Shown here: positions 9,433 through 17,279 of the stretch, piece by piece | Numbering within the stretch: the stretch's first letter is position 1 | Layout: each line of letters opens with the position of its first letter | Source: Marinitoga lauensis | GTDB taxonomy: Bacteria; Thermotogota; Thermotogae; Petrotogales; Petrotogaceae | Length of the DNA stretch: 64,000 nt | NCBI RefSeq assembly: GCF_004135675.1 | Contig: NZ_QHLX01000001.1 | Coordinates: 310,001 to 374,000, forward strand | Direction: 5' to 3' | Translations under genes and position numbers: made by a program | The notes under the pieces: generated by a model | Told to the model about the DNA's origin: nothing | The model's database searches: none | Seen by the model: the letters and a program-made list of their open reading frames with translations, nothing else

Positions 9433-11036
9433 TTAGGAGATTATTTTTTTAAATTCATCTAATTCCATCATTTTTTTCGGTTTTTCTATTTTTAATGTTT
9501 TTAATATGGCTTTTTGAAAATCGTTTAAATTGGCTCTTAATGCAAATAATTTGTCTTTTAATCTTATTTCAGAGTATTCCATTTTTTTTATAGCTTCTCT
9601 TATTTTTTCATGAGAGTATTCAATATTATTTTTTTCCAGTTCTAATTCTAATGTTCTTTGAATTATGTAAGATATGAAACTCATTACAATATGTCCTTTT
9701 ATTCTTTTCGGTGTCCAATGAAATACCGGTCTTGTTTCAAGATAATTTTTTAATGTTCTGAATGTTTCTTCTACTTTCCATAATGTATGATATTGTTCTA
9801 ATATTTCTTTTGGAGATAGTTTTGTGTTTGTTATTATTCCATAGTATCCATCGTATTTTTCATCATTTTCTATTTTTTCTATGTCCAATATATAATTTTG
9901 TTTGTTCTGTTCTTTTAAATATTTTTTCGCTCCTCTTTTACTTTTTGAATCTATATTTCCTTCTTCTAACATTTTTTTCGCTTTTTCTATTAATCGTAGT
10001 CTATCTGCTCTGTCTTTTTTGGCTCTTTCTTCTGAATATATTATGAGTAATCTTTTATTTTCATATTCTACTTCTCTATATTTTATTCCTTTTGCTATTT
10101 CTATGAATTCTCCTTCAAATATATTTACTTTTTTTAACTGTTTTATTGATTTTCCTACTATGAATTCATAATTAGAATTTTCTACTACTTCTATATTTTT
10201 TTACTCATCATTCCTCTATCTGCTACTACTATTACTTTTCCTAATTGATATTCTTTTTTCATTTTTTCTATTGAATCTTTAAATGTATGCCCTTCAAATG
10301 TATTTCCTGCATATATATCAAAACTAACTGGCATTCTATCCTGATCTATTGACATCCCTAATACTACTTGCGACTCATTAAATTTCTTATCCTTTGAATA
10401 TCCCATTTGTAATATTTCATTTGTTTGTTGTGTTTCAAACGCTAATGTTGTTACATCGTAAAATACTAAATCTACCGTTGTATTAAACAAACTTATCCTT
10501 TGATTATACATATGTTTTTCTATCGACTCTTTATTATCTGCTAATATATCCAATGTTCTGTATAACCAGTGCAACATTACATCTTTTTCTTCCAGGTCTT
10601 TTTCTTTTTTAACTTCCACTTTGTTATATCCAAAATACTCTAAATTATTAAATATTCCCAATTTACTCTTCGGTTCTACTATTCTATTCATCACCATTAT
10701 TTTTAACATTTCTTCTGCATTGTATTTTATTTCTTTATCCAGTCTTTCAAAATATCTTTTCATCTCATATCTTTCAAATATCTTATTTACTATTACTTTG
10801 GCTCCGTAATTTCTTCTTGCTATTTCTTCCATTAAATCATCTTCTATTTTTTCATATTCATCTATTTCAAATATTTTAAAAAGACTATCTACAAGTTTTG
10901 TTATATCTTTTTTACTATACTTATCTATATTTCCAAAATTTATTACTGTATGCTGTTTCACTTTTCCATTTTCTCTTTTGCTTTCCATTATCCTTAAATA
11001 TCTTTTTCCTTTCACTTTTGATATTTTAGGATACAT
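9433..11036 (-). pseudogene. IS1634-type transposase, copy B (one frameshift)
   Basis: Same family and catalytic motifs as copy A. Start ATG at 11036 (MYPKISKVKGKRYLRIME) behind AAAGGAG. The first ~80 and last ~50 residues differ from copy A, but the middle is almost identical. One break only, at the A7 run (10196-10202 on this strand): the first frame ends MMSKKI and the second continues NIEVVENSNYEF. A -1 slip on seven A would make a full protein, so this copy could be active by transcriptional slippage. Confidence 0.83.
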
Positions 11037-11047
11037 TTTAAAACATC

Positions 11048-11088
11048 TCCTTTCAGTGGTTGTCATATATATTATACCACCAAAAGGA
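11048..11088 (-). promoter_or_regulatory. IS B promoter inside an inverted repeat
   Basis: 11048-11060 pairs with 11076-11088 (11 of 13 positions). The leftward -10 TATAAT (11071-11076) is between the arms and the promoter-distal arm contains the AAAGGA of the ribosome site. The sequence is unrelated to IS A's inverted repeat but the arrangement is the same, which supports a shared anti-read-through function. Confidence 0.55.
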
Positions 11089-11199
11089 CTAATATATTAC
11101 TAATTATAGTTAATTCTCTGTAACAAAAGTTAGCCACACAATTTTTCGACTTCCTGAAAAATACACGCCTCAAACCCGCATTCTACCGTTCCATTTCCC

Positions 11200-12570
11200 T
11201 TAAAATCGCCAAATTGCTGTCAAAGGCAGGATATTAATTACTTCTTCTTCGTGTTTCTTTAAACTATATTGCAAAAGTTTTATATCGTTACTTATATCTT
11301 TTATTCTATTCTTTATTTTTTCAGTATTCAAACCAGCTTCTATTGCATCCATAAAACTTTCTTCTAATCTTTCTTTTCTCTTTTTCAACTTCGAAATTTC
11401 GTTTTTTATTTCATTAATTTTGGTTTTATTATTTTTATACTTAATAGAATTTATAGAATTGATTTTTTTTATTAAATCAGAAATTTCAATTTTTTCAAAT
11501 ACATCATTTAATAAAAAATCAATTACGAAACTTTCCACTTTTTCACGAGAAATAGAAATAAAATGATCATGTTTTTCATGATTTGTTATTTTCTTCTTCC
11601 AACTTGAACATACATATCTTGGGTACCTTCCACCAAATGCTATCATCTTTTCTCCACAAACTCCACAATATAATAAATTTTTTAATAAATATTTATGTTT
11701 TTTCTTTTTAACCCTGTTCCTCTTTTTCATTTTTTCTTGTACTTTATCCCATAATTCTTTTGATACTATTGCAGGAATAGCATTTTCTACTATTACAGCA
11801 TCATCTCTTTTTATATGAGAAGTTCTATGATTACCCCTTGCCCAAACATATGTACCTTTATATTTTGGATTGTGTAAAATATCATAGATTGTGCTATAAG
11901 ACCATTTTCCACCTTTTCTAGTTACAAAACCATGATTATTTAAATATTCTTCTATTTTTAAAGTTGAATAATCTTTTTCCGCTAATTCAAACATTAGTTT
12001 AACTACTTCAGCTTCTTTTTCATTTATAACATATTGTTTTCTAGGTATTTTCTTTACTCTTTCACCAAAGGAAATTTCTTCATATGTTTCTTCCACATCA
12101 TAGCCATATGGTGGAATACCTCCAAGAAAATAAGCTTTCTCTGCAGTAATTCTCACTTTAGTATTTATTTCATTTTTAAGATTCTTCAAATACCAATCAG
12201 CCACACTGGCCATAATATTAAAAATAAGATCACCAGATGCACCTGTTAAATCTTCTGATACAGAAAGCAAATCTACACCATATTGATTCAATTCTGCTTT
12301 ATACCAAGCAGCATCTTTTATATTTCTTGCAAATCTATCAATCTTATGGATAATAACAGCATCAAATTTTTTAGATTTAGCATCTCTAATCATCCTTTGA
12401 AATTCCGGTCTATCATCCGATTTTGCTGATCTTGCTCTATCAATATATTTTTCTACAATTTCATATCCGTTTTTTTCAGCATATTCTATTATAGCCCTTA
12501 ATTGTGCTTCAATAGAATCATCCGTTTGATTTTCACTTGAAAACCTTGCATATGCAGCAGCCTTTTTCAT
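11200..12570 (-). pseudogene. Large serine recombinase (phage integrase), truncated by IS B
   Basis: Integrase of the prophage. The N-terminal resolvase domain (about 1-150) has the catalytic Ser11 in YARFSS and conserved IHKIDRFARN; the recombinase domain (about 160-270) and a zinc ribbon (CGVCG near 315) follow, then a coiled coil. The native protein would be about 512 aa. IS B cuts it after residue 447, adding nine foreign residues (LPLTAIWRF). The lost C-terminal part carries the end of the coiled-coil region, which in serine integrases governs synapsis. Excision is therefore probably impaired. Confidence 0.9.
11231..11333. repeat. 103-bp target duplication of IS copy B, right copy
   Basis: Partner of 9199-9301; still in frame with the recombinase body. 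Confidence 0.88.
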
Positions 12571-12737
12571 GTTTCTTCCTCCTCTTTTCCTATCTTTTGA
12601 ATTGCTAGCAAGAACTTATAAAATTCAAATAACTCTCCTTGAGAAAGTTTCCTTTCGTCCCAAAAAATAAATCCAAAGTCTTTTAAAAGATCCAAATCTT
12701 CTTCAGATACTAAAACCTTTATAATAATCATTTGCAT
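12567..12737 (-). CDS. Small protein upstream of the recombinase (56 aa)
   Basis: Starts MQMIIIKVLVSEEDLDLL behind GAGGTGAT and ends in an ATGA overlap with the recombinase start, so the two are co-translated. It is acidic, without membrane segment or zinc motif. I do not recognise it. Its position makes a role in controlling the recombinase possible, for example directionality, but nothing in the sequence shows this. Confidence 0.6.
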   Translation of the reverse strand: MQMIIIKVLVSEEDLDLLKDFGFIFWDERKLSQGELFEFYKFLLAIQKIGKEEEET

Positions 12738-12829
12738 CACCTCAAACTGATTTTAATATTTTTATATTGAAGTGATGCAAAACATCAATATCTTAATAAT
12801 TTAACATAAATTGTCTATTTGCTACATAT

Positions 12830-12858
12830 ATTATACTACATTTTTGTGATTATACAAA
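12830..12858 (-). promoter_or_regulatory. Probable recombinase promoter
   Basis: Leftward -10 TATAAT (12830-12835) with a weak -35 (TTTGTA, 12853-12858) at 17-bp spacing, 93 bp before the small gene. The palindromic stretch TTGATG...CATCAA-like bases around 12760-12785 may be a control site; that is weak. Confidence 0.45.
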
Positions 12859-12860
12859 AT

Positions 12861-12885
12861 AAAAAAATCCCGGAAATATCCGGGA
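12861..12885 (-). terminator. Terminator of the TAC operon
   Basis: 7-bp GC-rich stem (12868-12874 with 12879-12885) followed, on this strand, by seven T. It lies 8 bp after the SecB-like gene stop. Confidence 0.85.
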
Positions 12886-12892
12886 ATTGCCA

Positions 12893-13339
12893 TTATTTTA
12901 TGATGTTTTTTAAAGCTTTTTTTCTTTCTGCTTCTATTAAATCTGTTATATTTAACAAAGGTAAATAAATTGGTTGAACAAATCCAAATTGTGATGTAAT
13001 AGACACCATTTTTGCTCTTGCAATTTGAAAAAGATTAATTATTCCTGAACTAACAACTAAACTTCTAAAATCTTCTTCTTTCATTTTTGAATGACCAGTA
13101 AATTCACCCTCAATGAACATTTCAACCTTTAATAAATGTTTTCTTCCTTTTTTATAAATTAGCTTAATATTTAATCCCAAAATACAATTATAAGGATTAT
13201 CATCAATTTTTTCTTTAAAGTTTTGAAAGGCCTCAATTTTCAATTCTGGAGATAATGGTTCATTAATAACACTATCATCAAATTCAAATGAAAATTTCTT
13301 AATTCTTTCAGAGATTAATTGTATATATGATTTTTTCAT
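12893..13339 (-). CDS. SecB-like chaperone of a toxin-antitoxin-chaperone system
   Basis: 148 aa with SecB features: an opening IKKFSFE strand, the central hydrophobic strands (ILGLNIKLIYKKG), a VEMFIEGEFTG segment, and the family ending of LFQIARAK followed by FGFVQPIYLPLLNI. Third gene of a tight operon after a HigB-like toxin and an HTH antitoxin, the canonical TAC order. In known TAC systems the SecB-like chaperone binds a C-terminal tail of the antitoxin, protects it from proteolysis and so keeps the toxin silent. Not a general SecB candidate, because it is in a prophage. Confidence 0.75.
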   Translation of the reverse strand: MKKSYIQLISERIKKFSFEFDDSVINEPLSPELKIEAFQNFKEKIDDNPYNCILGLNIKLIYKKGRKHLLKVEMFIEGEFTGHSKMKEEDFRSLVVSSGIINLFQIARAKMVSITSQFGFVQPIYLPLLNITDLIEAERKKALKNIIK

Positions 13340-13350
13340 AATTTCACCTC

Positions 13351-13863
13351 TTAAGCTGCTGAACCTAGATTTTTTTGCAAATTAAATATTTTATATTCGT
13401 CTTCTTCTTTATTTTTTATTTTGATGTTATTTTTTTCAACTGAAAATTTCTTAATTTCTGTTGAAATTAACTCACTTATTTTTTCTTGAAATGTTTTATT
13501 TTCATTCTTGACGATTTTCTTTAGAGGATCTCTATATTCTTCAGGAATTATATAGGTATATTCACCATGTGGAGTAATTTTCATTTCTCCACCTAAAGCT
13601 TTAGTTACTTTTAATAAAAATTTTAGAGATGGATTTATACTTGCATTTTCTAATCTTGAAATTGCAGTTTGTTTGGTATTTATTTTTTTAGCTAATTCTT
13701 TTTGCGAAATTCTTTTTTTCATTCTCATTAAGGTTAATTCGCTTACTAAATCTATAAGTATATTTTCTAATTCTTCTTCTAACGATTCTGCTTTTAATTC
13801 AAATTTCTCAAACTTTCCTTCTTTAACCTTTTTTATTATTTCTTTATCAATATTTTTGCTCAT
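13351..13863 (-). CDS. HigA-like antitoxin with C-terminal extension
   Basis: XRE helix-turn-helix at about residues 45-95 (RISQKELAKKINTKQTAIS). An unusually long ~75-residue tail follows and ends KIFNLQKNLGSAA. In TAC antitoxins such a tail is the chaperone-addiction region. ATG 13863 follows AAGGAGTG; the GTG three codons earlier has no site. It starts 13 bp after the toxin stop and ends 12 bp before the chaperone. Likely represses its own operon through the palindrome at 14334-14357. Confidence 0.78.
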   Translation of the reverse strand: MSKNIDKEIIKKVKEGKFEKFELKAESLEEELENILIDLVSELTLMRMKKRISQKELAKKINTKQTAISRLENASINPSLKFLLKVTKALGGEMKITPHGEYTYIIPEEYRDPLKKIVKNENKTFQEKISELISTEIKKFSVEKNNIKIKNKEEDEYKIFNLQKNLGSAA

Positions 13864-13875
13864 AAATATCACTCC

Positions 13876-14310
13876 TTATTTTAAAGCATCAACTAAAATT
13901 TTCAAATTATTAAATGCTGAATCAATTTTTTTTGCTTCCTTGTCAGTTTTGAATTCTGCTTCTAAGATAATTACATTATTATTATTAGGATAATCTTTAA
14001 CAGGATAAAAAGTAAAATAAATTCTGAACACACCATTTTTGCTTTGCTGAGGGATCCTTAATTCATACAAAACAAAATCGTTATATTTGTCTATACGTGC
14101 GATTTTTTTATTATTATGTTTTTTTGAGTTTTCTTCATAAAGCGAAAATAAAATATATTCTCTTCCGCCTTTGTTTATATCTATTAGATTTTGCTTTAAT
14201 TTTTTATAAGTTTTACTTCCTTTCCTTTTAAAATCCTTTTCTATCAATTCTTTTATTCTGTTTTTATTTCCATTATCTTCAATAGGAAAATAATATAAAT
14301 ATTCAGCCAT
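13876..14310 (-). CDS. HigB/RelE-like toxin of the TAC operon
   Basis: 144 aa. The C-terminal half has the RelE/HigB pattern: a YELRIPQ strand, FRIYFTFYPV, VIILEAEFKT and the closing helix with KEAKKIDSA. Members are ribosome-dependent mRNA interferases. The N-terminal ~65 residues are longer than in most RelE toxins. First gene of the operon behind GGGGGT. An alternative is a different toxin fold with this strand order, but the neighbours make HigB-like by far the best reading. Confidence 0.72.
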   Translation of the reverse strand: MAEYLYYFPIEDNGNKNRIKELIEKDFKRKGSKTYKKLKQNLIDINKGGREYILFSLYEENSKKHNNKKIARIDKYNDFVLYELRIPQQSKNGVFRIYFTFYPVKDYPNNNNVIILEAEFKTDKEAKKIDSAFNNLKILVDALK

Positions 14311-14332
14311 AATAACCCCCTACTGCATTTTT

Positions 14333-14357
14333 ATTATATAACATATATGTTATATAA
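14333..14357 (-). promoter_or_regulatory. TAC promoter/operator
   Basis: 14334-14357 is a perfect 24-bp palindrome (centre ACATATATGT) overlapping the leftward -10 TATAAT at 14333-14338, 23 bp before the toxin start. This is where an autoregulating HTH antitoxin would bind. Confidence 0.65.
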
Positions 14358-14450
14358 CATAATTGATTTATAATAAATTATTTTTGATTAAAGCATAAAA
14401 TTTCTTTTTTTCTTCTTTATTCTCTCTTTTTCGCATCATGTAACAAGTTG

Positions 14451-14639
14451 CTATAAAAAACATGAAAAAATTATACTTTTTATATTTTTATTTCTCAACG
14501 AATTTCTCTTTAATGCCTTTTTTGATAAATATCTATTCAAAATAACAAATATGAACGAAGTAAAGGTGCTTATTAAGGCACCTAAAATAACACCTGATAA
14601 TGGTGAATAAAAAATAACTTTTATAATTTCTTCATTCAT
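14451..14639 (-). CDS. Small single-pass membrane protein (62 aa)
   Basis: Starts MNEEIIKVIFYSPLSGVILG behind GGGGTGAG. One long hydrophobic segment (about 8-36), then a basic tail. No family recognised. It follows the decayed secreted-protein gene in the same leftward direction and may be part of one lysogenic unit. Confidence 0.5.
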   Translation of the reverse strand: MNEEIIKVIFYSPLSGVILGALISTFTSFIFVILNRYLSKKALKRNSLRNKNIKSIIFSCFL

Positions 14640-14655
14640 TAACTCACCCCGCCGA

Positions 14656-15291
14656 TTAATTTGATTGTAATAGTTTTTCTAATCTCTTAATTTCCCTTTT
14701 TAGATATTCTATTTTAGCTTTTATATTTTCATTATTATTGGCAGGGCTTCGATTGCCACATTCTTCGGAAACTCGAAATTAATTCTTATCGTTGATTCAG
14801 CTAATTCTTTTGGAATTAAAAGAAAAATTGATAATTTAATTTTTCAGGAACATTAAGAAAATAATAAGCTCCATTTGATTTAGAAAGCTCTTTATATTTT
14901 TCATTAAAACCAAATAATTTGTTTCCTTGTAAACTAAATCCTTCACCAGAAATAGTTGATATTGCAAAAGTATCAGTATATTCACTTTCATATTTTTCCG
15001 CATATACAGAAATAATTATAGGAGTAAAACTATTTTCAAATATTTTTTTTAGTTCATCCCTTTTATATACTTTTGTTGTTGCTTTAAAACTTCTTGTTGT
15101 TTTATTATAAAATCATATGGTTCATCCCAAAAATCAGAATAACCTTCAAACTGATATTCTTTATTCAAATCTAAAACATCCCAACCTTTAAAAACAGCCA
15201 TTCTAAAATTGCCATCATCATAAATATTAGAATATGAATATATATTAACAATAAAACTTAACATAAAAAAGAAAAATATTATTTTTTTCAT
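14656..15291 (-). pseudogene. Decayed secreted protein (three frameshifts)
   Basis: A signal peptide opens the gene (MKKIIFFFFMLSFIVNIYSYS, site GGAGGG). Joining three frames gives about 213 aa: soluble domain, then a C-terminal coiled coil (IKAKIEYLKREIKRLEKLL). Breaks are at 15086-15089, 14818-14821 and about 14738, each repaired by one added base in a short run. Function unknown; a signal-peptide protein expressed with the lysogeny block suggests an envelope-acting lysogenic conversion product. Confidence 0.65.
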
Positions 15292-15301
15292 AATAACCCT
15301 C

Positions 15302-15553
15302 CTAATCATATTTTTTAGCTTTTGCTTCCAACTGCTTTGCTTTATCTTCTAATCCTTTTAATCGTAATTTTTCAGCTTTATATCTTAATTTACTAGCTTT
15401 TTTCTTTCTCGATATTACAGATAATTTAGAACCTAAAAATATTAATAAGGCTCCAGCAACCATACCTATAATAGGCATTCCTGCAAATATAAAAGGCGTA
15501 AATAATAGCATAATAAAGGAACCTATTAAAAGAATCCATCCTAATAGTCTCAC
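15302..15553 (-). CDS. Small membrane protein with coiled-coil tail (83 aa)
   Basis: GTG start behind AAGGAGGG. Two hydrophobic segments (about 3-23 and 26-45), then a Lys/Glu/Ala-rich helix (KLRYKAEKLRLKGLED) expected in the cytoplasm. Its stop overlaps the ribosome site of the secreted protein gene. Unrecognised family. Confidence 0.6.
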   Translation of the reverse strand: MRLLGWILLIGSFIMLLFTPFIFAGMPIIGMVAGALLIFLGSKLSVISRKKKASKLRYKAEKLRLKGLEDKAKQLEAKAKKYD

Positions 15554-15601
15554 AACATCCCTCCTTCACATAAAATTAATATATCAAGCGTTTGATTAAT
15601 T

Positions 15602-15628
15602 AAAAAAACGAGACCCGAAAGGTCTCGT
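15602..15628 (-). terminator. Terminator after the HicBA-like pair
   Basis: Stem CGAGACC/GGTCTCG with a 5-nt loop at 15609-15627, followed on this strand by seven T. Confidence 0.85.
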
Positions 15629-15682
15629 TCAATTTTCACTATTATTAAATTTAAAGGTGTTATTTTTATTAAACATAAATAA

Positions 15683-15988
15683 TCAACTCCGTATATCAGA
15701 AAATAAAAATAACCAAAATTTACGTTTCTTTTTACCTATTTTCTTTGCTCCGGTTTTTGTTCGTGAATAAAATTCATCTCTTGTAATTCCCAAATTCTTA
15801 ATTGTATTTTTTATAATAAGCAACGGCACCGGATCTATATGAGTTTGATATACTATACCAACTTCTTTTTCTTTGATTTTTATTGTTAATATATTGTGAC
15901 CACCACGTGTTCTCTTTTCAACAACTTCAAAAGTATTCAAAATTTCTTCAAATTCTCGAAGAGACAATTGAGGATACTTTTTAGGCAT
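15683..15988 (-). CDS. HicA-like mRNA interferase toxin
   Basis: 101 aa from ATG 15988 (MPKKYPQLSLREFEEIL). The HicA double-stranded-RNA-binding-like fold is suggested by the RTRGGHNI segment, where His is the expected catalytic residue, and by the ending TIKNLGITRDEF. A basic, aromatic tail follows, longer than typical HicA (about 60-80 aa). It overlaps the end of the HicB-like gene. HicA toxins cut mRNA. Confidence 0.7.
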   Translation of the reverse strand: MPKKYPQLSLREFEEILNTFEVVEKRTRGGHNILTIKIKEKEVGIVYQTHIDPVPLLIIKNTIKNLGITRDEFYSRTKTGAKKIGKKKRKFWLFLFSDIRS

Positions 15989-16315
15989 GTAAAACACCCA
16001 TATGATTTCCAATATTATTTATTTTATTACTACTTTGTTTTGAAATCTTATTAGCCATGTGAGAAACTAACAACCCGTAAATAAACTGAATTCTTTCCAA
16101 CAAAGTATCTTTTCTTATAAAAGAATTTATTTTATTTCCATCATCTAAATCAAAAATTTCAGTTAAAGTTTTATCTAATTCATCAACTGCTTCATCAAGA
16201 GTTTTTCCGTATACCATAATAGTAGTATTTGTAATTCTAATATAATATAGTCCATCTTTTTATATACAATTACACCATCTTTTGAATTTTTGAATTTTAG
16301 TGCAAAATATACCAT
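15981..16315 (-). pseudogene. HicB-like antitoxin, one frameshift
   Basis: From ATG 16315 (GGGGTGAT site) the frame runs MVYFALKFKNSKDGVIVYKK; the second frame continues DGLYYIRITNTTIMVYGKTL. Together they give the HicB beta-strand core with the G-x-TLDEAVDEL helix. The break is at the five-T run 16257-16261 (one base short). About 111 aa when restored. An intact toxin beside a broken antitoxin would be lethal, so either slippage restores it, the toxin is silent, or the base is a read error. Confidence 0.65.
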
Positions 16316-16463
16316 ATCATCACCCCTTCGGGTTGTTTGGTAGTAATTTAGACTGGCAATTATAACAAATTGTTTTATATTTTATGTTAAATTATTCCCA
16401 TCTTTCATATTTCCCTACAATAAAAAATTTTAGTTGCTAATAATAATAGCGCAAACCCATATA

Positions 16464-16535
16464 ATGGCTCATGAACTGGCTCAGTATCTGGTTCAACATC
16501 TGGTTCACTATCAGGCTCAATTTTTGAACCAGTTA
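16464..16535. repeat. Iteron-like array 1, 12-bp period
   Basis: Consecutive 12-mers from 16464: ATGGCTCATGAA, CTGGCTCAGTAT, CTGGTTCAACAT, CTGGTTCACTAT, CAGGCTCAATTT, then an inverted half-unit (GAACCAG). In one frame it reads as a 4-residue linker repeat (SGSV SGST SGSL SGSI). Confidence 0.8.
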
Positions 16536-16547
16536 TATTTTTTATCT

Positions 16548-16595
16548 AACCGGTATCGCGGTTGCTATCGCGGGTGGTGTTGCGGGTGGTGTCGC
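16548..16595. repeat. Iteron-like array 2, 12-bp period
   Basis: Four consecutive 12-mers: AACCGGTATCGC, GGTTGCTATCGC, GGGTGGTGTTGC, GGGTGGTGTCGC. It is far more GC-rich than its surroundings and unlike arrays 1 and 3. Confidence 0.75.
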
Positions 16596-16619
16596 AATAT
16601 CAGACAGCGGAATGTAATA

Positions 16620-16691
16620 TTTTGCTACTCTCCGTTTACTGTCCCACCTACTCTCCCGTTTACTGTTTCATTTAGTGTTTGTCTGTGAAAC
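16620..16691. repeat. Iteron-like array 3, 12-bp period
   Basis: Units from 16632: CCGTTTACTGTC, CCACCTACTCTC, CCGTTTACTGTT, TCATTTAGTGTT, with a degenerate unit on each side. Reads in one frame as PFTV PPTL PFTV SFSV. Confidence 0.75.
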
Positions 16692-16740
16692 GCTAGAACG
16701 GAATACGTAGCTAAATTGTTTTGATTTTCCCTTTGCCATG

Positions 16741-16788
16741 CTAATTGGTGTGTTAGGTGCTGTGCCAGTTGGTGTGTCAATTATTGAC
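16741..16788. repeat. Iteron-like array 4, 12-bp period
   Basis: Units CTAATTGGTGTG, TTAGGTGCTGTG, CCAGTTGGTGTG and a degenerate fourth. A purine-rich A/G stretch (16827-16865) and then AT-only DNA follow, the order seen after iterons in lambda-type origins. Confidence 0.72.
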
Positions 16789-16860
16789 ACGGCATTTAAG
16801 TTTTTGCCTCGTCTTTTTGATATGGTTAAGAAAGAAAAGAAAAGAACCAAAAGAAAAGAA

Positions 16861-16920
16861 AGAATATATATAATAATATAATATAATATATAAATATATA
16901 ATATATATTTTTTTCTTTTT
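16861..16920. other. AT-only stretch, candidate DNA-unwinding element
   Basis: About 48 bases of pure A/T alternation (16865-16912) run into a pyrimidine-rich T/C tract to 16950. It lies between the iteron-like arrays. Easily melted DNA beside iterons is the usual make-up of a replication origin. No gene here; open frames over it are low-complexity. Confidence 0.55.
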
Positions 16921-17045
16921 TCTTTTTGCTTCTTTTTCTTTTTTCTTTTTTAAGTATACTGTGTAAAGTTTTTTCGATATTTTGCACTTTGGAATTCTTA
17001 CGAAAAAAAACAAACGCTTCCAATAAAAAAACATTAAAAATCCGG

Positions 17046-17065
17046 CTAAAATCAGGCGATTTTAG
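17046..17065. other. Small hairpin in the origin-like region
   Basis: CTAAAATC (17046-17053) pairs with GATTTTAG (17058-17065) around a 4-nt loop. 16951-17160 otherwise shows no gene and no repeat I can support. Confidence 0.4.
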
Positions 17066-17163
17066 GGCAGCTAAATGTATTTTTTGTATGATTTTATATC
17101 AAGGAAATTTTCAACGGTCTATAGGCTCAAATTTTAAATTTGAAAGTTTTTAATTTTTTTAAA

Positions 17164-17262
17164 AAAGTGTCTCATATAGATACGGTTTCTGAGACGGTTA
17201 GCAAAGTGTCTCAATATGAGACGGTAACTGAGACACTATCCGAGACACTTTCTGAGACGGTT
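17164..17262. repeat. Iteron-like array 5: copy of the initiator-gene array
   Basis: 99 bp matching 26763-26861 at all but two positions. Direct 12-mers at 17217, 17229, 17241 and 17253 (TGAGACGGTAAC, TGAGACACTATC, CGAGACACTTTC, TGAGACGGTTAG), another at 17190, and inverted GTGTCTCA at 17167 and 17206. Here the copy is non-coding. Confidence 0.92.
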
Positions 17263-17279
17263 AGCTAAGTATCCAATTA

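Larger units (their letters stand above)
9302..11230 (-). mobile_element. Insertion sequence copy B, IS1634 type (1,929 bp)
   Basis: Imperfect 14-bp terminal inverted repeats (CCTGAGTTTGACAC at 9302; CCTGCCTTTGACAG as complement at 11217-11230). It sits inside the serine recombinase gene with 103-bp direct repeats. Its transposase reads leftward, opposite to copy A. Confidence 0.87.

Noticed and set aside
16434-17153. Protein-coding genes on either strand across the repeat region
   Set aside because: Open frames here are products of the 12-bp period and of A/G or T/C tracts; they lack ribosome sites and normal codon use. A short frame from 16738 (MLIGVLGAVPVGV) has no ribosome site either.
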